A stretch of DNA of 64,000 nt from [Empedobacter] haloabium (GCA_008011715.2 CP136508.1:4154001-4218000), one strand, 5' to 3'; shown: positions 1 through 9,250, counted from the stretch's first letter. The notes: generated by a model from the sequence alone, not told the origin. Translations and numbers: made by a program.

Positions 1-485
1 GCCCAGGTGCGCTCGGCCAGGTGCGTTTCCAGCCAGGCGTAGGCGCGCTCCAGCTTCGGCGTCGCCAAGTCCAGCGCGTCCCGCGCCTTGGCCGGATCGC
101 GCGTCAGGGCGCCGTCCACGGCCTGCTGCATCGGCGCCATCACGTGCAGGTCGAAGAAGCGGTCCAGGAAGCGCACGTCCAGCGCCGCCAGCGGGTCGGC
201 CGGCAGCAGGGTAACGGGGCGCGGGTGCGCCAGCTGCAGGTACTCGACGATGACGCTGGTCTCGGCCACGGTGCGCTCGCCATCGACCAGGATCGGGAAT
301 TTGCGCAGCGGCCAGCGTTGCAGCCACTCGCTGCCGTGGTCGTTGCCGTCCGGCGCGTCCGGCCCGATCCAGCGGAACGCGAACGGCTGCCCGGTTTCAT
401 ACAGGGCCACCAGGGCCTTCTGCGTATACGACGAAAACGGGTGGCCGAACAGCTGCAGCATGGGTGTCTGCTCCGGGGAAGTCAT
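1..485 (-). CDS. glutathione S-transferase family protein (3' end outside the window)
   Basis: The first 161 codons are visible; the C-terminus lies beyond base 1. The N-terminus (MLQLFGHPFSSYTQKALVAL from residue 9) is a thioredoxin-like GST domain, followed by the glutathione-site pieces RKFPILVD and VAETSVIVEYL, and then by helical C-terminal-domain sequence (LDVRFLDRFFDLHVMAPMQQ). Proteins of this family conjugate or reduce with glutathione in the cytosol; the substrate cannot be told. The ATG at 485 overlaps the sppA stop as ATGA, which favours it over the in-frame ATG at 461 and implies translation coupled to sppA. Confidence 0.85.
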   Translation of the reverse strand, partial: MTSPEQTPMLQLFGHPFSSYTQKALVALYETGQPFAFRWIGPDAPDGNDHGSEWLQRWPLRKFPILVDGERTVAETSVIVEYLQLAHPRPVTLLPADPLAALDVRFLDRFFDLHVMAPMQQAVDGALTRDPAKARDALDLATPKLERAYAWLETHLAERTW

Positions 486-2356
486 TGCGGCGACGTGCAC
501 AGGCAGTGCGTCAGGGTCATGAACGGCTTCTTATGCGCCGTCATCTCGTTCAGCCAGGTCAGCTCGCGCGCGGCGTTGGTCGCCACGCCCAGCGGCATGC
601 CGGCCGGGACCAGCGCCACGCCGGCTTCGCGCGTCAGCGCCTTTGCCACCGCCTGCGCGGCCGAGCCGCCGAAGAACTCCACCAGCTTGTCCAGCTTCGA
701 GCCTTCCCGTTCGATGTAGACGATGCGGGTGTCGCCCGTCAGCTTGGCGCGCCGCGCGGCGGATTTGAGTGCGTCGCCAAAGCTGCCCAGTGTGTCCACC
801 AGCCCGCGCTCTTTCGCCTGCGCGCCGGTCCAGATGCGGCCCTGCGCGACGGCGTCGATCTTCTCGACCGGCATCTTGCGCGCCTGCGCGACGCGGCGCG
901 TGAAGTCGCCGTAGACGTGGCCGACGGCGGCCTGCAGCACCTGGCCGAAGCGCGGGTCCAGCGGCCGGGTGGGGTTGGCGGCGTCGCCCAGCCACGTGGT
1001 CGGCTGGCCGGCGCTGTGGATGCCGACCTTGTCCATCACCTTATCCACCGTCGGGAACAGCGCGAACACGCCGATCGAGCCCGTGATGGTGGTGGGATCG
1101 GCGATGACCTCGTCGGCCGCCATCGAAATCCAGTAGCCGCCGGAGGCGGCCACGTTGCCCATCGAGACGACGACGGGCTTGCCGGCCGCGCGCGTCAATT
1201 CCAGCTCGCGCCGGATCAGTTCCGAGCCGAACGCGCTGCCGCCGGGCGAATCGACCCGCAGCACGATGGCCTTGATGCTCTTGTCCTCGCGCGCCAGGCG
1301 GATCAGGTTCGACGTGGACAGGCCGCCGATCGAACCCGGCGCGGCGATGCCGTCGCCGATCTCGCCCACCGCCATGACGACCCCGATCGCGTCCCCCGTC
1401 ATCGGCTGGCGCAGGCGCGCCAGGTATTCGTCGAAGCCGACCTGGCGGAACGACTTGCCTTCCGCGTCCGGCATGCCGCGCTGCAGCACCATCTCGCGGA
1501 TCTGGTCGCGCGTTTTCAGGCCGTCGACCAGCCTGGCCTGCTGGGCCAGTTTGGCCAGGTCGCCGCCGACGGCTTGCAGCCCCTCCGGCAAGGTGTCGAT
1601 GGCGCGCATGATCGCGCCCTTCGGCAGCTTGCGCGCCGCTTCCACTTCCTGCGTGTAGCGCGCCCACAGGTCGTTGTTCAGGTAGGCGTCGGCCTCGCGC
1701 GCCGCCTCCGACGGGCCGTTGCCGATGTAAGGCTCGGCGGAACTCTTGAAGGTGCCGACCTTGATCAGGTTGACGGTGATGCCCAGCTTGTCCAGCGCGT
1801 CGCGATAGTAGTTGCGGTACTGGCCGAAACCGTCCAGCATGACGGCGCCCATCGGGTGCAGGTACACCTCGCTGGCGTGCGCCGCCACCTGGTACTGGCG
1901 CTGGTTGTAGCTGGAACCCCACGCCACCACTTTCTTGCCGCTGGCCTGGAAGCGATCGATGCCGGCCGCGATCTCGCGCAGCATGGCCTGGCCGCCGCCC
2001 TCCATCTCGTCCATGACGAGCACGGCGCCGGCGATCTGCGGATCGCGCGCCGCCGCATCCAGTACCCGCAGCACGTCGCGCAGCTGGACGAAGCGGCGGC
2101 CATCCTCCTCGCCGAGATTGGCCAGGGCGGCCAGCTTGGCGCCGCCCGGCGTCTGCTCGACCAGCTGGCCATTCAGGTTCAGCACCAGCATGGTCTTGTT
2201 CCCCAGCGGCTTGACGCCGCCGCCGAAGATTGCCACCAGCAGCGCGATGACGATGGCCAGGAAAATCAGGTTCAGCACGGCGCGGCGGCTGGCATCGATG
2301 AAGCGCCAGACGCGGGACACGCCGCCGCGCAAATAGGATGCTACGGATCGGGACAT
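482..2356 (-). CDS. sppA: signal peptide peptidase SppA, 67K type
   Basis: Inner-membrane serine protease that degrades cleaved signal peptides. The protein has 624 residues, the usual length of the long two-domain form. One membrane segment lies near residues 28-46 (LNLIFLAIVIALLVAIFGGG). The general-base lysine of the Ser/Lys dyad is K204 in VGTFKSSAEPY, and the nucleophile is S405 in NVAASGGYWIS; both sit as in the E. coli enzyme (K209/S409). The motif LRVDSPGGSAFGSE just before the second site is also typical. An AGGAG box precedes the ATG at 2356. The stop overlaps the start of the downstream GST gene by four bases, so the two are probably one transcript. Confidence 0.95.
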   Translation of the reverse strand: MSRSVASYLRGGVSRVWRFIDASRRAVLNLIFLAIVIALLVAIFGGGVKPLGNKTMLVLNLNGQLVEQTPGGAKLAALANLGEEDGRRFVQLRDVLRVLDAAARDPQIAGAVLVMDEMEGGGQAMLREIAAGIDRFQASGKKVVAWGSSYNQRQYQVAAHASEVYLHPMGAVMLDGFGQYRNYYRDALDKLGITVNLIKVGTFKSSAEPYIGNGPSEAAREADAYLNNDLWARYTQEVEAARKLPKGAIMRAIDTLPEGLQAVGGDLAKLAQQARLVDGLKTRDQIREMVLQRGMPDAEGKSFRQVGFDEYLARLRQPMTGDAIGVVMAVGEIGDGIAAPGSIGGLSTSNLIRLAREDKSIKAIVLRVDSPGGSAFGSELIRRELELTRAAGKPVVVSMGNVAASGGYWISMAADEVIADPTTITGSIGVFALFPTVDKVMDKVGIHSAGQPTTWLGDAANPTRPLDPRFGQVLQAAVGHVYGDFTRRVAQARKMPVEKIDAVAQGRIWTGAQAKERGLVDTLGSFGDALKSAARRAKLTGDTRIVYIEREGSKLDKLVEFFGGSAAQAVAKALTREAGVALVPAGMPLGVATNAARELTWLNEMTAHKKPFMTLTHCLCTSPQ

Positions 2357-2416
2357 CGAAACTCCTGCGGTAAAGATGGTATTGAACAGGACTTTAACAG
2401 GCCATGGTCGAAAATC

Positions 2417-3889
2417 CTATCGTGCCGCCACGGCGCCCGTGTCGCGTGGCGCCGGCGTCGAGATCAGCCACAGCCCGGCCATGACGAACAGGCCGTTGAT
2501 GAGCAGTAGTTCGAGCCCCAGCCGGTAACTGCCGAACAGCGCTCCCTGCTGCCACTCCAGCAGCGCGCACAGCGCCGGCCCGGCCAGCACGACGGCCGGC
2601 ACCCAGCGCTCGCGCACGGCGCGCCGCGTCAACAGGCCGAAGCCGAACAATCCCAGCAGCGGTCCATACGTGTAGCCGGCCAGTTTCAGGATCACGCCGA
2701 TCATGCTGGCGCTGTCGATCCATTTGAACACCATCACCAGCACCAGGAACAGCGCGCAGAAACCCAGGTGCACGCGGTGGCGCCAGCGCTTGCGGCTCGC
2801 TTCCGGCAAGTCGCCCCTGCGCTGGATGCCCAGCAGGTCGATGCAGAACGACGACGTCAGCGCCGTGATGGCGCCGTCCGCGCTGGGGAACAGCGCGCTG
2901 ACCAGCCCGACGAAGAAGATCAGCTGGACCGCGGCTGGCAGGTGCTGCATGACGATGGCCGGGAACAGCCGGTCGCCCGTCGCCGTCACGCCCGCCTCTG
3001 CCGCGTACAGGTGCAGCAGCCCGCCCAGGAACAGGAACAGGGCCAGCACGCACACGAGGATGAAGGTCAGCAGCAGCATGTTCTTCTGCGCCCCGGCCAG
3101 CGTGCGCACGGAGATATTCTTCTGCATCATCTCCTGGTCCATGCCGGTCATCGCGATGGTGATGAAGGCGCCTGCCACCACCTGCTTCCAGAAGTAGCCG
3201 GGACTGTCCACGTTCCAGTCGAACACCCGCGCCAGCCCGGCATCCTGCAGGCGCGCGAGGCTGGACGACACGTCCAGTTGCAGCGCCTGCAGCATGAACC
3301 AGGTGCAGGTCAGAAGGCCAGCCAGCATGCCGGCCGTCTGCAGCGTATCGGTCCAGACGATCGTGCGCACGCCGCCCTCGTAGGTGTACAGCAGGATCAT
3401 CAGCAGGATCACCAGGTTGGTGGCCCAGAACGGCACGCCCAGGCGATCCAGGATCGTCGCCTGCAGGATGTTGACGACCAGGTACAGCCGCGCCGTCGCG
3501 CCCAGGGTGCGCGAGACGATGAAGAAGGCGGCACCGCTCTGGTAGGCCCGGCGGCCCAGGCGCACGTCCAGGTAGTGGTAGATCGACGTCAGGCGCAGGC
3601 GGTAGTACAGCGGCAGCAGCACGGCGGCGATCATGAGGTAGCCCAGCACGTAGCCCAGCGTGATCTGCAGGTAGCCGAAGCCGTCGCGGCCCACGGCCCC
3701 GGGCACGCTGATGAAGGTAACGCCGGACAAGGTGGTGCCCACCATGCCGAAAGCGACCAGGGCCCAGTGCGAGCGCTTGTTACCGATGAAGAAGCTGTCG
3801 TTGTCGGCGTTGCGCGAAGTGCGCCAGGCCACCGCCAGCAGCAGGGCGAAATAGGCGAAGATGACGAAAAACAGGAAAACGGGCGACAT
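2417..3889 (-). CDS. sodium:solute symporter family (SSF) transporter
   Basis: A polytopic inner-membrane protein of 490 residues with about 13 hydrophobic segments. Starting at the ATG at 3889 gives MSPVFLFFVIFAYFALLLAV directly as the first membrane helix; ATGs at 3895 and 3937 are possible but add non-membrane residues. The GTTLSGVTFISVPG stretch in the second helix and the LGYLMIAAVLLPLYYRL region match sodium/solute symporters of the LeuT fold. The substrate is not evident. It is divergent from dgt (start 3977), so the roughly 87-bp gap must hold both promoters. An alternative would be a regulatory SSF protein, but no kinase domain is attached. Confidence 0.85.
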   Translation of the reverse strand: MSPVFLFFVIFAYFALLLAVAWRTSRNADNDSFFIGNKRSHWALVAFGMVGTTLSGVTFISVPGAVGRDGFGYLQITLGYVLGYLMIAAVLLPLYYRLRLTSIYHYLDVRLGRRAYQSGAAFFIVSRTLGATARLYLVVNILQATILDRLGVPFWATNLVILLMILLYTYEGGVRTIVWTDTLQTAGMLAGLLTCTWFMLQALQLDVSSSLARLQDAGLARVFDWNVDSPGYFWKQVVAGAFITIAMTGMDQEMMQKNISVRTLAGAQKNMLLLTFILVCVLALFLFLGGLLHLYAAEAGVTATGDRLFPAIVMQHLPAAVQLIFFVGLVSALFPSADGAITALTSSFCIDLLGIQRRGDLPEASRKRWRHRVHLGFCALFLVLVMVFKWIDSASMIGVILKLAGYTYGPLLGLFGFGLLTRRAVRERWVPAVVLAGPALCALLEWQQGALFGSYRLGLELLLINGLFVMAGLWLISTPAPRDTGAVAAR

Positions 3890-3976
3890 GTGCATCCATG
3901 GCTGGTTCGATCGGCCAGCAATATACACCCAGCCCACGCTGGTCTAGAATCGCGGGGTTCACGAACCGGAGCCGCC

Positions 3977-5203
3977 ATGTACGACCGAGACACCAAAGCC
4001 TATGCCCGCGAGCAGGAGCAGCGCATCCTGCCCCTCGAGTACCGCGTCCATGCGCAGACCGACGGCCGCGCCGAGGGCCGCGAGGAATGCATGCGCGACT
4101 ATGCCCGCGTGCTGTACTCGGCCTCGTTCCGCCGGCTGCAGGGCAAGATGCAGCTGCTGGGCGTCGATGCCAACAATTTCAACCGCAACCGCCTGACGCA
4201 CAGCCTGGAAGTGGCGCAGATCGCGCGCTCGATCGCCGCCGACCTGGGGCTGGAGCGCAGCGTGGTGGCGGAGACCTGCGCCCTGGCGCACGACATCGGC
4301 AACCCGCCGTTCGGCCACTACGGCGAGCGCATCCTGAACGAACTGGGCGCCGGCTGCGGCGGTTTCGAAGGCAATGCGCAGGCGTTCCGCATCCTGCGCA
4401 CGCTGGAGAAGAAGCACCATGCCTACGCGGGCCTGAACCTGACGGTGCGTTCGCTGGCCGGCATCACCAAGTATTTTTATACGCGCAGCGAAAACCCGCG
4501 CAAGTTCCTGTACGACGACGACCATGCCTTCCTGTCCGGCGCGCTGGCGCGCCACGGCCTGGCGATTCGCAAGAGCATCGACGCGCAGATCATGGACCTC
4601 TCCGACGAGATCGCATACGCCGCGCACGACCTGGAGGATGCGCTCAGCTTCGGCATCATCACCTGGGGCGAGATCCTGCACGAATTCAAGATCAGCAAGG
4701 ATTACGCGGCCGCCTTCGAGCCGTTCTCGCGCATCGCCCACGGCGCCCACGAGGAGGCGCTGAAATCGGAGGCGCAGGCCAGTTCCGAGGAATACTCGAT
4801 CGTGCTGCGCAAGGAGATGACGTCGCAGATCGTGCACGAGCTGTGCCGCGACATCGCCGTGGTCGAGGGCGAGCACGGGCCGGAGCTGGGCTACCGGCAG
4901 ATGGGCGCGCTGGCGACCGGCCTGAAAAGCCTGCTGTGGCGGGCGATTTTGCGCAAGAAGGACGTGCAGCTGTACGAGAAACGGGGCGAGAAGATCATTC
5001 GCGGCCTGTTCGAGGTGCTGACCGATACCGCCTACAACAAGGACAACGTGCTGCTGCCGCCCGAGCTGCGCTGCCTGAAGGACAGCCGCGAGCGCCTGGT
5101 GATCGACTATATCGCCGGCATGATGGATTCCTCCGCCGCGCAGGAATACGAGAAATACTTCGGCAAGGGCAGCCTGGACGAGATCTACTGGAAGGCCCGA
5201 TGA
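3977..5203 (+). CDS. dgt: deoxyguanosinetriphosphate triphosphohydrolase-like protein
   Basis: An HD-superfamily dNTP triphosphohydrolase of 408 residues that splits dGTP (or other dNTPs) into the nucleoside and tripolyphosphate. The metal-binding HD signature is visible: H75 in NRLTHSLEVA, then H105-D106 in ALAHDIGNPPFGHYGE. The SASFRRLQGKMQLLG segment at about residue 48 is conserved in the family. The length fits the shorter dGTPase-like subgroup rather than the ~505-residue E. coli enzyme, so specificity for dGTP is by family only. The stop codon overlaps the next start (ATGA at 5200-5203). Confidence 0.93.
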   Translation: MYDRDTKAYAREQEQRILPLEYRVHAQTDGRAEGREECMRDYARVLYSASFRRLQGKMQLLGVDANNFNRNRLTHSLEVAQIARSIAADLGLERSVVAETCALAHDIGNPPFGHYGERILNELGAGCGGFEGNAQAFRILRTLEKKHHAYAGLNLTVRSLAGITKYFYTRSENPRKFLYDDDHAFLSGALARHGLAIRKSIDAQIMDLSDEIAYAAHDLEDALSFGIITWGEILHEFKISKDYAAAFEPFSRIAHGAHEEALKSEAQASSEEYSIVLRKEMTSQIVHELCRDIAVVEGEHGPELGYRQMGALATGLKSLLWRAILRKKDVQLYEKRGEKIIRGLFEVLTDTAYNKDNVLLPPELRCLKDSRERLVIDYIAGMMDSSAAQEYEKYFGKGSLDEIYWKAR

Positions 5204-6258
5204 GTTTCGGAATCGCCACGGACGAGTGCCGCGCCGCCGACGCCGCCGGCTGGCTGACGCCCGCGCAGCAGGCCCTGATCCACCAACGCGACTGGCTGCG
5301 CATGCTGGCACCGCGCGCCTGCGGCGGCGCCGAACTGGCCCTGCCCGAGCTCGTGCGACTGGAGGAAACCATCGCGCAGCAGGACGGCAGCATGGGCTGG
5401 GTCGTCACTTTGTGCGCCGGCGCCGGCTGGTTCGCCGGCTTCCTGGCCCCAGGGCTGGCCCGCGCCATCCTGGCCACGCCGAACGTCTGCCTGGCCGGCA
5501 GCGGCGCGCCGACCGGCTACGCCGACCGCGACGGCGATGGCTGGCGCCTCGTGGGACGCTGGGACATCGCCAGCGGCGCGCCGATGGCCACCCATTTCAC
5601 CTTGAACGCCGTGCTGCGCGAGCACGGGACGGTGCTGGCGGACGATGCGGGCAAGCCGCGCATCCGTGCCTTCGTCGTGCCGGCGCGTCACGTCACCGTC
5701 GAGCCCACCTGGCGCAGCATCGGCTTGCGCGCTTCCGCCTCGCACGCCTACCGCATCGACGGCGCCTGGGTGCCGGCCGATCATGCCTTTACGATCGATC
5801 CCGCTTGCGCCACAGCGCCGGGGCCGCTGTACCGCTTCCCGTTCATGCCGCTGGCCTACGTGACCCTGGCCGCCAACCTGCTGGGCATGGCGCGGCATTT
5901 CCTGGCGCTGGCGCGTGCGCTGCTGGCCACGCGGCGCCATCCCAGCGGCGTGGCGATGCTGGAAGCGCCGTCCGCGGCGGCACGACTGGCAGCGGCCGAC
6001 GCGGCGGTCGATGCCGTGCGCACGCGCTTTTATGCGCGGCTGGACGAGGCATGGGCGGCGGCACTGGCGCACAGCGCCGTCGATGGCGCCGCGCTGCAGG
6101 CCGTGGCGCTGGCACTGGTCGAGACATGCCGCACGGCCGTGGACACGCTCTACCCCTTCTGCGGCCTGCAGGCGGCCCATGGCGACAGCGCCATCAACCG
6201 CGTCTGGCGCGACTTCCACACGGCCACCCAGCACGCGCTGCTGCTGCCTGAGGACTGA
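5200..6258 (+). CDS. acyl-CoA dehydrogenase-like flavoprotein
   Basis: A 352-residue protein with the layout of acyl-CoA dehydrogenase-fold flavoenzymes: an N-terminal helical domain (EETIAQQDGSMGWVVTLC at about residues 57-74), a central beta domain (WDIASGAPMATHFTL, then WRSIGLRASASHAY, like the flavin/CoA loop) and a C-terminal helical bundle. The STGxR-type catalytic Glu is not obvious, so this may belong to the HpaC/DszC-like monooxygenase branch rather than to true fatty acyl-CoA dehydrogenases. The start is translationally coupled to dgt by ATGA. No pathway partner is adjacent, so the substrate is unknown. Confidence 0.75.
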   Translation: MSFGIATDECRAADAAGWLTPAQQALIHQRDWLRMLAPRACGGAELALPELVRLEETIAQQDGSMGWVVTLCAGAGWFAGFLAPGLARAILATPNVCLAGSGAPTGYADRDGDGWRLVGRWDIASGAPMATHFTLNAVLREHGTVLADDAGKPRIRAFVVPARHVTVEPTWRSIGLRASASHAYRIDGAWVPADHAFTIDPACATAPGPLYRFPFMPLAYVTLAANLLGMARHFLALARALLATRRHPSGVAMLEAPSAAARLAAADAAVDAVRTRFYARLDEAWAAALAHSAVDGAALQAVALALVETCRTAVDTLYPFCGLQAAHGDSAINRVWRDFHTATQHALLLPED

Positions 6259-6322
6259 CCCGCAAGCATGCGCACGCGGCGGCACGACGCGGCTATACTG
6301 GCCGGCTGAAAGGAGGCCAACC

Positions 6323-6637
6323 ATGAAACAACACCGCTACCGCGTCACCCTGGAACACCTGACGGATGCCGCAGGCGCCCGCTCCACCCACGAGCCCTTG
6401 CAGTTCGAGGTGGGCAACCACGACGACATCATCGCCATCGTGCGGCGCATGCGCAGCCGCGGCGACTTCGACGAGCAGTCGGCCACCGCGTTTGCCGTCG
6501 GCCTGAAGCTGTTCAGCGAAGTCATGCTGGAGCAGAAGGAGCATCCGCTGTTTGCCGGCTTCCGGCCGCAGTTCCAGCAGTTCATGAAGGAGCTGAAAAA
6601 GGGGCCTGCCTTGCCGGCCGAGCCGAAGCAGCTGTAG
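6323..6637 (+). CDS. DUF3861 domain-containing protein
   Basis: A small soluble protein of 104 residues starting MKQHRYRVTLEHL, with HDDIIAIVRRM and a C-terminal segment FAGFRPQFQQFMKELKKG, matching the DUF3861 family of unknown function. A perfect AGGAGG lies at 6311-6316, six bases before the ATG. A TATACT -10-like box at 6294-6299 suggests its own promoter. Its stop (TAG, 6635-6637) abuts the stop of the convergent MFS gene with no base between them, leaving no space for a terminator. Confidence 0.85.
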   Translation: MKQHRYRVTLEHLTDAAGARSTHEPLQFEVGNHDDIIAIVRRMRSRGDFDEQSATAFAVGLKLFSEVMLEQKEHPLFAGFRPQFQQFMKELKKGPALPAEPKQL

Positions 6638-7843
6638 TCAGTGAGCCGCGACGGAGCGTGTGGGGCGTGCTGCCGTCGCACGCGGATCGCGCCGGTCCAG
6701 CCGGCCCGACCAAGCCGTCAGGCCGTAGGCGCCCAGCACGACCAGGGCGCCGATCCAGCCCGTGTGCACCAGTCCCAGCTGCTCGACAATGTGCCCGCCG
6801 CCCCAGGCGCCGCCGGCGATGCCCAGGTTGAACGCGGCAATGTTCAGGCCGGAAGCGACGTCGACGGCGCGCGGTGCGTAGTGCTCGGCCTGCTGTACGA
6901 CGTAGACCTGTAGTCCCGCCACGTTGCCGAACGCCACCGCGCCCCACAGCAGCACCGTCAGCACCACCAGCCAGGGGTGCGGCGCGGTGAAGGTCAGCGC
7001 CAGCAGCACCGCCGCCAGGCCCAGGAAGATGATCTTCAGCGCGCCCACCGGGCCGCGCCGGTCGGCCAGCTTGCCGCCCCAGATATTGCCCACCGCGACC
7101 GACACGCCATACACCAGCATCACCAGGCCGACCGCGCTCTCGCCGAAGCCGGCCACGCGCTGCAGGATCGGCGCCAGGTAGGTAAAGGCGATGAACGACC
7201 CGCCGTAACCGACGGCCGTCATCGCGTACACCAGCAGCAGGCGCGGCTCGCCCAGCACGCGCACCTGCTGCAGCAGCGACGCGGGAGGTGTATGACGGAT
7301 GGTGGACGGCACGAACAGCAAGCTGCCGAGGAAGGCAATCACGCCCAGCGCGGACACGGCCAGGAACGTCTCGCGCCAGCCGAAATGCTGGCCGATGAAG
7401 GTACCGAGCGGCACGCCCGTCACCAGCGCGACCGTGAGGCCGGTAAACATGATGGCGATGGCGCTGGCCGCCTTCTCCTTCGGCACCAGCGACGTGGCAA
7501 TGGTCGAGCCGATCGAGAAGAACACGCCGTGGGCCAGCCCGGTCAGGATGCGGGCGGCGACCAGCGACGCATAGCCCGGCGCCTGCCAGGCCAGCAGGTT
7601 GCCGACGGTGAACAGCAGCATCAGGCTCAACAACAATATCTTGCGCGGCAGCTTGCCCGTCAGGGCGGTCAGGAGGGGCGCGCCGATGGCGACGCCCAGC
7701 GCGTACAGGCTGACGAGCAGCCCGGCGGAAGGCAGGGTAACGCCGAGGTCGGCGGCGATGGTCGGCAGCAGGCCAACGATGACGAACTCCGTCGTCCCGA
7801 TGGCAAAGGCACTGATCGTCAGCGCCAGCAAGGCAATAGGCAT
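6638..7843 (-). CDS. MFS transporter, drug/arabinose efflux (AraJ/YdhP-like) type
   Basis: A 12-helix major facilitator of 401 residues. The N-terminus MPIALLALTISAFAIGTTEF, with the motif VIVGLLPTIAADLGV, is characteristic of the DHA1 efflux branch that includes AraJ, YdhP and NepI; the motif-A-like loop ALTGKLPRKILL follows helix 2. The ATG at 7843 is preferred over one 27 bases upstream because AGGAG lies six bases before it and the protein then starts right at the first helix. Export of a sugar, drug or nucleoside is the family role; the actual substrate is unknown. Confidence 0.85.
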   Translation of the reverse strand: MPIALLALTISAFAIGTTEFVIVGLLPTIAADLGVTLPSAGLLVSLYALGVAIGAPLLTALTGKLPRKILLLSLMLLFTVGNLLAWQAPGYASLVAARILTGLAHGVFFSIGSTIATSLVPKEKAASAIAIMFTGLTVALVTGVPLGTFIGQHFGWRETFLAVSALGVIAFLGSLLFVPSTIRHTPPASLLQQVRVLGEPRLLLVYAMTAVGYGGSFIAFTYLAPILQRVAGFGESAVGLVMLVYGVSVAVGNIWGGKLADRRGPVGALKIIFLGLAAVLLALTFTAPHPWLVVLTVLLWGAVAFGNVAGLQVYVVQQAEHYAPRAVDVASGLNIAAFNLGIAGGAWGGGHIVEQLGLVHTGWIGALVVLGAYGLTAWSGRLDRRDPRATAARPTRSVAAH

Positions 7844-7940
7844 GGCAACTCCTGTTAAAGTCGAGGCCATGCAGTATCCACAGTTTCATCCTTGCGAAAC
7901 AGGCCGGATGAGGCACAACATATTTGAATCTGACGCAACA

Positions 7941-8171
7941 ATGATGAATCCGGAAGCGCTGTCCCTCCTGCTGACACGTGACATGCCCTACGGTAAGTAC
8001 AAGGGTACGAAGCTGGCCGACCTGCCCGGCAACTACCTGGGCTGGCTGGCGCGCGAGGGCTTCCCGCGTGGCGAGCTGGGCGCGCTACTGGCGCTGATGT
8101 ACGAGCTGGACCACAACAACCTGCGCAGCCTGCTCGACCCGCTCAGGCACCCTGCCGGTGCGCGCGGATGA
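7941..8171 (+). CDS. DUF3820 family protein (QSregVF-type)
   Basis: A 76-residue protein with the DUF3820 core MPYGKYKGTKLADLPGNYLG (residues 14-33) and WLAREGFPRGELG. Family members are small cytosolic proteins, one of them described as a quorum-sensing-regulated virulence factor; the biochemical role is unknown. Two tandem ATGs (7941 and 7944) are possible starts. Its last 29 bases overlap the 3' end of the convergent PPC-domain gene, so both reading frames use the same DNA there. Confidence 0.85.
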   Translation: MMNPEALSLLLTRDMPYGKYKGTKLADLPGNYLGWLAREGFPRGELGALLALMYELDHNNLRSLLDPLRHPAGARG

Positions 8172-8550
8172 CCAGCTCGGGATAGCCCGTCGCCGCGTCG
8201 TGCTGGCGCCGGAACGCATGGTCCGGCAACACGGCGAGCAACAGCTCGGCGGTCGTGCGGACGATGCAGCCAGGCGCCACGTGGCCACCGCTGACGCGGC
8301 CTTCCGCATCGGCGACGCTCATGTGCAGGTGCGCGCCGTCGGGCCCGACGGACCCTGCCAGGGTCAGGATTTCCAGGTCGCCCAGCAACGCGCTTGGCCG
8401 TGGCGAGCCGGCAAACCGCAGCTGCGCGATCGACAGGCTGCCGATCCCTTGCAGCACGAACGCCGCCTGCACGGCCTGGTCGCGCAGCAGCTGTTCGATG
8501 GCGTGCCGCAGGTCGGCGCCGGGGGCGAGTCGAAGGGGCTGTACTTGCAT
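8143..8550 (-). CDS. PPC (DUF296) domain DNA-binding protein homolog
   Basis: A protein of 135 residues that is one PPC/DUF296 domain, the fold of plant AT-hook proteins and of bacterial and archaeal stand-alone trimeric homologs. Visible signatures are FVLQGIGSLSIAQLRFAG near the N-terminus and GPDGAHLHMSVADAEGRVSG with GGHVAPGCIVRTTAELLL near the centre and C-terminus. The start at 8550 (MQVQPLRLAPGADL) begins at the domain edge; the ATG 24 bases upstream is less likely. Bacterial members have no settled function. It is convergent with and overlaps the DUF3820 gene. Confidence 0.85.
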   Translation of the reverse strand: MQVQPLRLAPGADLRHAIEQLLRDQAVQAAFVLQGIGSLSIAQLRFAGSPRPSALLGDLEILTLAGSVGPDGAHLHMSVADAEGRVSGGHVAPGCIVRTTAELLLAVLPDHAFRRQHDAATGYPELVIRAHRQGA

Positions 8551-8802
8551 GAATGTCCTGGATTGTCGCGCCACAAGGGGCCATAAGAATGTGAAATATT
8601 GCTACTGCTGTGTTACTTTTAGGTTGGCATTTGTCCTACAAAACACCCTCCTCGGCTCTTATAAAAAGGACCAGCCTCCGGGCCTAAGATGAGCGCTCCT
8701 TTACACGACTTGCACCAGAACGGCGCAACAGCAACGAGGCCCCGGGGCCCCGGCAGGTCGGGTAAAGGATGTGCAATGTTCATATCATACAAGGAGAGAA
8801 CC

Positions 8803-9165
8803 ATGGCATCATCCAACCAAGGCGGCAACAACCAAGGCGGCAATAAAGGAAACAACCAGAGTGGCGACACCAGCAACCGTGGTTTCGCTTCGATGGATCC
8901 GCAGCGTCAACGTGAAATCGCCAGCGAAGGTGGCCGTGCCGCACACGCCTCCGGCAACGCTCACGAGTTCACCTCCGAAGAAGCCCGCAAGGCTGGCAGC
9001 ATGAGCCACAAGAACGACGGCAACCGTCAGAGCGGCTCGCAAGGCTCCGGCGGTGGCGGTGGCGGCGGCAACAATGCCGGCAGCGGCGGCGGCACCCGCG
9101 GCGGCACGCCTGAGCAGCATGCCCAGGCCGGCCGTCAAAGTCACAAAAACGACGACAAGCGCTAA
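8803..9165 (+). CDS. KGG-repeat general stress protein (con-10/GsiB type)
   Basis: A hydrophilic 120-residue protein with KGG-type motifs: GFASMDPQRQREIASEGGRA, SEEARKAGSMSHKNDG and GGTPEQHAQAGRQSHKNDD. These resemble the repeat of con-10 and GsiB stress proteins, thought to be disordered protectants in desiccation or heat. A run of glycines near residues 84-98 makes it unusually flexible. The Shine-Dalgarno AAGGAG at 8791-8796 supports the ATG at 8803. Upstream, 8551-8802 has no gene and presumably contains the promoter; no consensus could be assigned with confidence. A strong hairpin terminator follows. Confidence 0.88.
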   Translation: MASSNQGGNNQGGNKGNNQSGDTSNRGFASMDPQRQREIASEGGRAAHASGNAHEFTSEEARKAGSMSHKNDGNRQSGSQGSGGGGGGGNNAGSGGGTRGGTPEQHAQAGRQSHKNDDKR

Positions 9166-9215
9166 GCGCGACGTCACCCCGCGCCCAGGCGCACCCGTTC
9201 CGTCAGGGAACACCG

Positions 9216-9239
9216 AAAGCCGCCCTCGAGGGCGGCTTT
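9216..9239. terminator. bidirectional rho-independent terminator
   Basis: A perfect palindrome, AAAGCCGCCCTC joined directly to GAGGGCGGCTTT, with T runs on both strands. It lies between the convergent ends of the KGG stress gene and the GST gene at 9251 and can end transcription from both sides. Confidence 0.85.
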
Positions 9240-9250
9240 TGCCATGGCGC

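Noticed and set aside
2768..3976. Upstream extension of dgt through the symporter region
   Set aside because: The extension is antisense of the SSF gene; the dGTPase homology begins at the ATG at 3977.
5200..6258. Assignment as a true fatty acyl-CoA dehydrogenase
   Set aside because: The catalytic glutamate could not be located and there are no beta-oxidation neighbours, so only the fold family is claimed.
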